From the NCBI GenBank assembly GCA_964560565.1, contig CAZLMF010000014.1, positions 1-28,482 on the forward strand: a DNA stretch of 28,482 nt, read 5' to 3'. Positions 15,414 to 21,642 of this stretch are shown here, piece by piece (within the stretch, counting starts at the first letter, position 1; every line of letters begins with the position of its first letter). This DNA is from CAZLMF01 sp964560565 (GTDB taxonomy: Bacteria > Bacillota > Clostridia > Oscillospirales > Ruminococcaceae). The position numbers and the translations under genes are program-made. The notes beneath the pieces were generated by a model that did no database searches, was not told the origin of the DNA, and saw nothing but the letters and a program-made list of their open reading frames with translations.

Positions 15414-15442
15414 GTTTGCTTAAATGTTATCCTTTTTTGCTT
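15414..15442 (-). promoter_or_regulatory. 29-bp AraC-type operator, copy 1
   Basis: Read towards the fucosidase it is AAGCAAAAAAGGATAAC, five variable bases, then AGCAAAC. It matches copy 2 (16415-16443) at 26 of 29 positions. The half-sites AGCAAA start 21 bases apart, two helical turns, as in classic AraC sites. Confidence 0.8.
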
Positions 15443-15470
15443 TTGTTTATACAAAACCAACAATTTCGTA

Positions 15471-15498
15471 TTGCATAATTAAAGCTATATGATAAAAT
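15471..15498 (+). promoter_or_regulatory. Promoter of the divergent araC gene
   Basis: TTGCAT (15471-15476), 16 bases, TAAAAT (15493-15498). Operator copy 1 lies 28 bases upstream, so the regulator may also control itself. Confidence 0.6.
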
Positions 15499-15537
15499 GG
15501 ATATAATAAGTAAGCAAGATTCGGAAAGGAGTACCTA

Positions 15538-16416
15538 ATGTATTTGCAAAAAAACTTTCAGGCAGCTGAAATTCCTTCACAAGCCCATATAAGCTGTTAC
15601 CGATACACATCGGACCAGCACGGAAGCTATCCGCTTCATTGCCATCCGTACTATGAGATTTCATATATAATCAAAGGGGAACGCTATGAACTGTATAATG
15701 GAATGAAATATCACCTAAAGGAAAACTCACTGTTTTTTATTCCGCCCCTTGCCATACACGGAGTTGAAAATATAACCGAAGTCGAGGACATTGTTCTCCA
15801 GTTTTCGCCTGACTTTCTCACTATGAGTTCAGCATCCATGCCATCCGACTGTATGATTTCTGTCAATGGCGAAGTGCCGTTTATGTTTGCTGAATCAAAA
15901 CATGTGATTTCTGATATTATTGAGCTGAGCAATCTTCCGAATTGCTACGACTTCAGGAATTATAGCGATGACTGCAGATTACCAAGAAGTGTTTCCTATG
16001 AGTGGAAAAGAAACTCGCTTATTCTTTCATTGCTTGTGCATTTATTTGAATCAGGAGATATTACTATCACAAACAAAGGGATAGACTGCGCCACTCTTAT
16101 GCAATTAGAACCCCTTATCAACAGGCTTTTGTCGTGTCCTGAAGAAAACCTTGACATGAAGGAGGCGGCAAGCATGGTAGGAGTAAGCTACTACCATTTC
16201 AGCAGGCTTTTCAAGCTTACAACAGGGTTAAACTTCTCCGAATATTCGAATCTTTTGAGAGTACGAAAAGCTGAGGGTTTGCTTTTACATTCCAATCAAT
16301 CGATTTTGTCGATTGCAGCTTCTATCGGAATAGATACGCCAAGCTATTTCACAAAGCTTTTCAAGCGGATTAATGGACTTTCTCCCTCTGAATACAGACG
16401 CAAATATTTGAAGTAA
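15538..16416 (+). CDS. AraC-family regulator of the fucosidase/galactosidase cluster
   Basis: A 292-residue AraC-type regulator with an N-terminal cupin (SYPLHCHPYYEISYIIKGER, then LKENSLFFIPPLAIHGVEN, ~30-85). The first helix-turn-helix is NLDMKEAASMVGVSYYHFSR and the second is SILSIAASIGIDTPSYFTKLFKR, ending GLSPSEYRRKY. The HCHPYYE block is the usual ligand pocket of sugar-sensing members. AAGGAG lies 6 bases before ATG 15538. The gene sits between the two operons that carry the 29-bp element. The second copy even overlaps its stop codon (16414-16416). It is therefore the obvious activator of fucosidase, GH5 and beta-galactosidase. The inducer is unknown. Confidence 0.94.
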   Translation: MYLQKNFQAAEIPSQAHISCYRYTSDQHGSYPLHCHPYYEISYIIKGERYELYNGMKYHLKENSLFFIPPLAIHGVENITEVEDIVLQFSPDFLTMSSASMPSDCMISVNGEVPFMFAESKHVISDIIELSNLPNCYDFRNYSDDCRLPRSVSYEWKRNSLILSLLVHLFESGDITITNKGIDCATLMQLEPLINRLLSCPEENLDMKEAASMVGVSYYHFSRLFKLTTGLNFSEYSNLLRVRKAEGLLLHSNQSILSIAASIGIDTPSYFTKLFKRINGLSPSEYRRKYLK

Positions 16417-16443
16417 GCAAAAAAGGATAACTTATTAGCAAAC
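16415..16443 (+). promoter_or_regulatory. 29-bp AraC-type operator, copy 2
   Basis: AAGCAAAAAAGGATAAC, five variable bases, AGCAAAC, in the same orientation relative to the gene it precedes as copy 1. It starts within the araC stop codon and ends 7 bases before the beta-galactosidase -35 box. Confidence 0.8.
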
Positions 16444-16450
16444 ACCGCCC

Positions 16451-16479
16451 TTGAAATAACAGAAGTATGGCATTACAAT
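16451..16479 (+). promoter_or_regulatory. Promoter of the beta-galactosidase gene
   Basis: TTGAAA (16451-16456), 17 bases, TACAAT (16474-16479). The leader is ~83 bases. Confidence 0.8.
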
Positions 16480-16568
16480 GAAGGTGTATCTTTATCATAC
16501 GATATTTACAACTTGAAAACATGCCATTCAATTAGAAGCGGAGCGTTTTCGCAATTATGGAGGTAAAA

Positions 16569-19500
16569 ATGAAAACTTATCACGAAAGTTACAACGACTT
16601 ACATATCGGAACAGAACCTTGTAGGAACTATTTTATCCCTTATGACTGCTCTCAGGACCCATTTGCAAAGAGAGAAAACTCAAGCCGATTTTCTTCTTTA
16701 AACGGTGAATGGAATTTCAGATACTATGAATCATTCAATAGAATTGAGGATGATTTCCTTTCAATGCCGTTTGAAGACAAAATTACTGTGCCTGCCAACT
16801 GGCAGTTAGAAGGGCTTAAACGCCAAAAGAATTACGACAAGCCGGCATATGTCAACACAAGATATCCTTTCCCTTATGATCCACCATTTGTACCCGACAT
16901 CAATCCAACAGGTGTTTACCACAGGAACTTTACGGTTGAAGCCGATAATATGGAGAAATACCTTGTGTTTGAGGGCGTTGACAGCTGTTTTTATCTTTAT
17001 ATAAATGACGTTTTTGTGGGATATAGTCAAGTTACCCACAGCACAAGCGAATTTAATATTACCAAACATATCAAAAGCGGAGAGAATTCTCTTACAGTTG
17101 TTGTTTTGAAAATGTGCGACGGCTCATATTTTGAATGTCAGGATAAATGGCGTATGTCCGGTATTATCAGAGATGTGTATCTACTTTCAAGGCCTTCCTG
17201 TAAAATTAACGGTTATACCGTAAAAACGGATATCGCATCAAATCTTTCAAGTGCTACATTAACGGTTGATGTTGATTGCAAGGATAATGTCACAATTATT
17301 CTTAGCGATGAAAATTACAACCCTATTGAAAAGCTTGAAAACGTAAACGGAAAAGCAGTTTTTAGCATCACTGACCCGATCTTGTGGAACGCAGAAATGC
17401 CGTATATTTACCACCTTACAATTAGCAATGGAAAAGAGCTTATAGGTGAGTTTGTCGGACTTCGTAAAATTGCAATAATAGATGGTGCAGTTGAGATAAA
17501 CAATACAAAGGTCAAGTTCAAGGGTGTAAACAGACATGATAGCGATCCCGTCACAGGTGCGGCTATTTCATATGAGCAAATGAAAAAAGACCTATATATA
17601 ATGAAACGCAACAACATGAATACAGTAAGAACAGCTCATTATCCTAATTCGCCTGAATTTTATCAGCTTTGCGACAAAATTGGTTTGTATGTTATTGATG
17701 AAGCCGATATTGAATCACACGGATCTGTCGAAGCGTCCCTTACCACAGATGATAATGGCGATTATTCGGGAATTGCGCTTGCAATCAATATACCCGAGTT
17801 TGAAAAAACTATAATTGACAGGTTAGAACGTCTTGTTACTCGTGATATAAACCGTCCCTGTGTTATTTTCTGGTCCCTTGGTAACGAAAGTGGTTACAGC
17901 AAAATCATGGAACGTGGTGCAAGGTATGTTAAAAGCCTTGATGACAGCAGGTTAATTCATTACGAAAGCACACATCAGCTAAAAACCGCTGAGAAAGCCA
18001 TTGATAATGAGGAAGTCCTCAGTGTTGTATCGAAAATGTACTGTTCCCCTGAATGGCTTACAGATAACTTCCTCACAGATGAAAACGAAAAACGTCCGTT
18101 TATTCTCTGCGAATATAGTCATGCAATGGGCAATAGTTCAGGCGATCTTGAAGATTACTGGACACGAATTTACAGTAGTGACAGGCTTTGCGGCGGCTGT
18201 ATATGGGAGTTTTGCGACCACGGAATTGAAATAGGTAAGGACGAAAACGGCAACGCAAAGTATGCTTACGGCGGCGATTTCAACGAGCCTATAAACGACG
18301 GCAATTTCTGCTGTGACGGACTTGTGTATCCTGACAGAAGGGAACACACGGGGATGCTTGAAGCAAAGAATGTTTACAGACCGATTCGTGCAAAAGCAAT
18401 AGATACCGCAAAGGGCATATACGAATTTGTAAACACGCTTGATTTTACTAGCAGTGAGAGCTATGTTCGTTGTAATTATACTGTAAAGGATAATGGTAAT
18501 TTCCTTTTCGGCAAGGAGCTAAATCTTCGCTTGCCGCCTAAATCTTCACAAACTATCACAATACCCGAGCTTGCAGGCATCGAAGGCGAAAGCGTATATG
18601 TAAAATTCTCATACACGCTTATACAAGACAGCGAATGGAGCAAAGCGGAAGATGAAGTCGGTTTCGATCAGATTTGCATCTGCGAGGGTGCGCATAAGAT
18701 TATTGCGCCCGACTCCAGTAATAATATCAGCACTTCTGAAAACTCCTGCGAAATAATAGTTAAGGGGGATTGTTTTTGCTATACTTACAGCAAAGAATCC
18801 GGAAATATTTCCTCTATGACATTCAATAAAAAAGAGTTGCTCACGAAACCGATTAGCTTTAACGCATTTCGAGCGCCTACCGACAATGATAGCGGTGTTA
18901 AGTGGAAGTGGTTTAGGTTTGGTTTAGATAAGCTTTTCACAAAGATATATAATACCACAGTTCAAGAAACCGATAACAGCGTGGTCATTATATCCGATAT
19001 GGGGCTTGGAAGCTATATTCACTTCAACAGTTTCAAAATTACTAACAAAACTACAATATACAGCGATGGCACAATTGAGCTATCCGCACAGGTGAAGGTT
19101 GCCGAAAGGCCCCCTTACCTCCCACGCTTCGGTTACAGACTATTTCTTGACAATGCATTTGACACTGTTAAATATTACGGATATGGGCCTACTGAAACAT
19201 ACATTGATAAGCACCATGCTGCGTATAAGGATTTGTTTGTATGTAAGGTCACGGATATGCACGAAGACTATATAAAGCCGCAGGAAAACAGCTCTCATTA
19301 TGATTGCAGCTTTGTAGAAGTTTCCGACAGTGTAACAGCACTCAACGTTAAATCCGACAACAATTTCTGCTTTAATGCCTCCATTTATTCACAGGAGGAG
19401 CTTGCTGAAAAGAAGCACAATTATGAGCTAGTTCCAAGCGGCAGTACTATCCTCTGCATTGATTACAAGCAGTCAGGTGTAGGCTCAACCAGCTGTGGAC

Positions 19501-19601
19501 CATGGCTGAAGGATGAATACCAGCTTAGCGAGAAGGAATTCTCTTTCAAGTTTAGTATAAACCCATACGCAATTTCTAGCCCCGATATCTCAAAGGAATA
19601 G
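16569..19601 (+). CDS. lacZ: GH2 beta-galactosidase (LacZ family)
   Basis: A 1010-residue LacZ-type enzyme. ATG 16569 is preferred: GGAGGT ends 4 bases before it. The ATG at 16557 would place that ribosome site inside the gene. Domain order is standard: jelly-roll sugar-binding domain (~35-210), immunoglobulin-like domain (~215-305), TIM barrel (~308-600) and C-terminal beta domains with the LacZ small-chain fold (~720-1005, SFNAFRAPTDND and YYGYGPTETYID). The acid/base is Glu440 in FWSLGNESGY. The nucleophile is Glu515 in FILCEYSHAMGNSSGD. It hydrolyses terminal beta-galactosides. Without a signal peptide it is cytoplasmic. Its operator is shared with the fucosidase operon, which suggests removal of galactose exposed after defucosylation. 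It ends at a strong terminator. Confidence 0.95.
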   Translation: MKTYHESYNDLHIGTEPCRNYFIPYDCSQDPFAKRENSSRFSSLNGEWNFRYYESFNRIEDDFLSMPFEDKITVPANWQLEGLKRQKNYDKPAYVNTRYPFPYDPPFVPDINPTGVYHRNFTVEADNMEKYLVFEGVDSCFYLYINDVFVGYSQVTHSTSEFNITKHIKSGENSLTVVVLKMCDGSYFECQDKWRMSGIIRDVYLLSRPSCKINGYTVKTDIASNLSSATLTVDVDCKDNVTIILSDENYNPIEKLENVNGKAVFSITDPILWNAEMPYIYHLTISNGKELIGEFVGLRKIAIIDGAVEINNTKVKFKGVNRHDSDPVTGAAISYEQMKKDLYIMKRNNMNTVRTAHYPNSPEFYQLCDKIGLYVIDEADIESHGSVEASLTTDDNGDYSGIALAINIPEFEKTIIDRLERLVTRDINRPCVIFWSLGNESGYSKIMERGARYVKSLDDSRLIHYESTHQLKTAEKAIDNEEVLSVVSKMYCSPEWLTDNFLTDENEKRPFILCEYSHAMGNSSGDLEDYWTRIYSSDRLCGGCIWEFCDHGIEIGKDENGNAKYAYGGDFNEPINDGNFCCDGLVYPDRREHTGMLEAKNVYRPIRAKAIDTAKGIYEFVNTLDFTSSESYVRCNYTVKDNGNFLFGKELNLRLPPKSSQTITIPELAGIEGESVYVKFSYTLIQDSEWSKAEDEVGFDQICICEGAHKIIAPDSSNNISTSENSCEIIVKGDCFCYTYSKESGNISSMTFNKKELLTKPISFNAFRAPTDNDSGVKWKWFRFGLDKLFTKIYNTTVQETDNSVVIISDMGLGSYIHFNSFKITNKTTIYSDGTIELSAQVKVAERPPYLPRFGYRLFLDNAFDTVKYYGYGPTETYIDKHHAAYKDLFVCKVTDMHEDYIKPQENSSHYDCSFVEVSDSVTALNVKSDNNFCFNASIYSQEELAEKKHNYELVPSGSTILCIDYKQSGVGSTSCGPWLKDEYQLSEKEFSFKFSINPYAISSPDISKE

Positions 19602-19627
19602 TTTTGCTAATAAGTAAATAAAGTTTA

Positions 19628-19674
19628 AAACACCTGCACAATCTGAACCCTGTTGTCAGATTGTGCAGGTGTTT
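19628..19674 (+). terminator. Terminator after the beta-galactosidase
   Basis: A perfect 19-bp stem (arms 19628-19646 and 19656-19674) with a 9-base loop, followed by GTTTTC. Confidence 0.9.
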
Positions 19675-19684
19675 GTTTTCAACA

Positions 19685-19711
19685 AAAAACCCACCCTATT
19701 AAATAGGGTGG
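19685..19711 (-). terminator. Terminator after rpsI
   Basis: On the minus strand the stem CCACCCTATT / AATAGGGTGG is followed by GTTTTTTG. It lies 100 bases after the rpsI stop; the bases between show no gene. Confidence 0.85.
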
Positions 19712-19810
19712 ATTTTATAGTCGTTTTATAAAGACCAAACAAAGATAAAGACAAAGTTGTCCACGAAATCTTTGTAAACTGCGTGAAATAGGCGTTTCTT
19801 AAAACTCCAA

Positions 19811-20212
19811 TTAACGCTTTGAGAACTGCGGAGCTCTGCGGGCTGCCTTGAGTCCGTACTTTTTGCGCTCCTTCATTCTTGGGTCACGAGTTAGGAAGCC
19901 TGCCTTTTTAAGCGCTGGGCGAAGCTCGTCGCTATACTGCAAAAGTGCACGAGAAAGTCCGTGACGGATAGCACCTGCTTGACCTGTAACGCCGCCGCCT
20001 GTAACTGTGCAGATTATATCGAACTTGTCAAGAGTTTCAGTAAGAGCAAGAGGCTGACGAGTGATTAGCTTGAGAGTTTCAAGACCAAAATAATCGTCAA
20101 TATCTCTGCTGTTGATGGTGATGTTACCAGAGCCAGGATATACTCTTACGCGAGCAACGGAGCTCTTTCTTCTGCCAGTACCATAGTAGTATGCTTTAGC
20201 TGATTCGTACAT
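19811..20212 (-). CDS. rpsI: 30S ribosomal protein S9
   Basis: A 133-residue S9. The start is YYGTGRRKSSVARVRVYPG, then VTGGGVTGQAGAIRHGLSRAL, and the basic tail DPRMKERKKYGLKAARRAPQFSKR ends with the conserved SKR that reaches the P-site tRNA. It is a component of the small ribosomal subunit. It follows rplM with a 13-base gap and ribosome site AAGGAGG; this is the usual two-gene operon. Confidence 0.99.
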   Translation of the reverse strand: MYESAKAYYYGTGRRKSSVARVRVYPGSGNITINSRDIDDYFGLETLKLITRQPLALTETLDKFDIICTVTGGGVTGQAGAIRHGLSRALLQYSDELRPALKKAGFLTRDPRMKERKKYGLKAARRAPQFSKR

Positions 20213-20225
20213 TTATATCCCCTCC

Positions 20226-20660
20226 TTATATCTTTATTTCGTATACTTCGGGTTTTTGTGCTGCTTGATCGTGCTCAGCGCCCTTGTATAGGCGCAGTCT
20301 TGTTAAAGCTGATCTGCCGATAGTGTTGTCAGGAAGCATTCCCTTAACCGCAAGATACATAGCCTTTTCTGGGGTTTCCGCCATTATCCTTGCATACTTG
20401 ACTTCCTTTAGTCCACCAATCCAGCCTGTGTGCCAGCGGTGATACTTCTTCTCAAGTTTGTCACCTGTGAGAACTATGTCTGCACAGTTTAGAATTATTA
20501 CGCTGTCACCACAATCCACATGAGGCGCAAAGGTTGGCTTATGCTTGCCGCGGAGAATATGTGCTGCGACGGTAGCAACGCGACCTAGGGGCTTACCCTG
20601 CGCATCGAGGATGTACCACTTGTGGTTTATATCAGCTGCCTTTGGCATATAAGTTGACAT
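20226..20660 (-). CDS. rplM: 50S ribosomal protein L13
   Basis: A 144-residue L13 (MSTYMPKAADINHKWYILDA, GRVATVAAHILRGKHKPTF, GDSVIILNC, VKGMLPDNTIGR). ATG 20660 is chosen because GGAGG lies 8 bases upstream; an upstream in-frame start would put this site inside the gene. It is a large-subunit protein, first gene of the rplM-rpsI operon, behind a consensus promoter with a leader of only ~28 bases. Confidence 0.99.
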   Translation of the reverse strand: MSTYMPKAADINHKWYILDAQGKPLGRVATVAAHILRGKHKPTFAPHVDCGDSVIILNCADIVLTGDKLEKKYHRWHTGWIGGLKEVKYARIMAETPEKAMYLAVKGMLPDNTIGRSALTRLRLYKGAEHDQAAQKPEVYEIKI

Positions 20661-20694
20661 AATTAGTTCCTCCATATTTTTATATTACTTACCT

Positions 20695-20723
20695 ATTATA
20701 ACGGCTTAATTTTAATGTGTCAA
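20695..20723 (-). promoter_or_regulatory. Consensus sigma-A promoter of rplM-rpsI
   Basis: Minus strand TTGACA (20723-20718), 17 bases, TATAAT (20700-20695), a perfect match to consensus and spacing. Confidence 0.92.
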
Positions 20724-20814
20724 GAGTCAAATTGCCGAATTTTCAATTTACATCCCATTCACGCTTGATTTCTCGCCTATTTACTCTTTTTCTCTCGAGT
20801 TCTCACATTTCGTT

Positions 20815-21588
20815 TCACTTTTCAGTGCTTTCTTTATCGCCGTTTAACTTGTCTGCATAGTCCTTGAAACTCTTGCCACCAAAGCGTGCAACATCCCCCC
20901 TGCGCATAGCTCCAAAAATGCGCTGCTTAAAACCTCGGTCGTTGCTTTCCATTTCAGCTAGGAACTGTTTGGTTTTCTCGCGGTTTGTATTCTTATCTGC
21001 AGGGCAAATTGACTTGACTATCTTTAAGTTGTTACGCCTTGCGCAGGATGCAACAACTGTTTCCGGTGCAAATACCAACGGGCGAATGAGAGTTAAGTCC
21101 CTGCGAGAAAGATAACTTATAGGCGAAAAGCAACCAATTCTCCCCTCATTAAAAAGGTTCATAAAGAAAGTTTCAACTGCGTCATCAAAGTGATGCCCTA
21201 GTGCAATTTTATTGCAGCCCGCCTCCTTTGCAGTGCTGTGAAGCCCACCCCTGCGCATTCTTGCGCAAAGACTACAAGGATTAGGTTCCTTTCGGATATT
21301 GAACACTATTTCCCCTATGTCGGTGGGCTCTAGAATGTAGTCAACACCGAGCTCCCTACAAAGCTCAGAAACAGCGGTGTAATCACCGCCTATACCGTTA
21401 AAGCGTGGGTCTAGAGTTATAGCAGTGACCTTGTAGTCGATTCCTATAAAGTTTTTAAGCGATACAAGCCCCTTTAACAGGACAAGGCTGTCCTTGCCCC
21501 CTGATACGCCTACTGCAACATGGTCGCCGTCTTGCAGCAAATCATACTCCTGTACTGCACGGCGCATATAACCTAAAATCTTTTGCAT
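20815..21588 (-). CDS. ttcA: TtcA-family tRNA 2-thiocytidine biosynthesis protein
   Basis: A 257-residue PP-loop ATPase. The ATP-binding SGGKDS is at 29-34. PNPCSLCARMRRG gives the CxxC pair (Cys105, Cys108) and ICPADKNTNRE a third cysteine (Cys195), together the iron-sulfur ligands expected of TtcA. GHHFDDAVETFFMNLF (131-146) is the family's second ATP-site motif. The family adds sulfur to C32 of some tRNAs; Firmicutes members are often only assigned at family level. GGAGG lies before ATG 21588. A terminator hairpin ends 15 bases upstream of the start, so its promoter is unclear. No membrane segment; cytoplasmic. Confidence 0.85.
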   Translation of the reverse strand: MQKILGYMRRAVQEYDLLQDGDHVAVGVSGGKDSLVLLKGLVSLKNFIGIDYKVTAITLDPRFNGIGGDYTAVSELCRELGVDYILEPTDIGEIVFNIRKEPNPCSLCARMRRGGLHSTAKEAGCNKIALGHHFDDAVETFFMNLFNEGRIGCFSPISYLSRRDLTLIRPLVFAPETVVASCARRNNLKIVKSICPADKNTNREKTKQFLAEMESNDRGFKQRIFGAMRRGDVARFGGKSFKDYADKLNGDKESTEK

Positions 21589-21603
21589 ATTTTCCTCCGT
21601 TGC

Positions 21604-21629
21604 AAAAAGCCTCCGAATGGAGGCTTTTT
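21604..21629 (-). terminator. Terminator between the permease and ttcA
   Basis: Stem AAAAAGCCTCC / GGAGGCTTTTT with loop ATTC on the minus strand, then GCAAC and the ttcA ribosome site GGAGG. It stops transcription of the permease gene, whose stop is 13 bases before it. Confidence 0.85.
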
Positions 21630-21642
21630 TGTGTTAAGTTGC

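Noticed and set aside
16485..16490. TGTATC near the beta-galactosidase transcription start as a member of the GATACA regulon
   Set aside because: A single six-base match is expected by chance; no repeat or symmetry supports it.
20661..20700. L13 leader RNA element before rplM
   Set aside because: The perfect promoter leaves a leader of only ~28 bases, too short for that structure.
21604..21629. Relation of this AAGCCTCC hairpin to the repeats at 6502-6542
   Set aside because: Only eight shared bases, and here they form the stem of an ordinary terminator, while in the repeats they are the loop.
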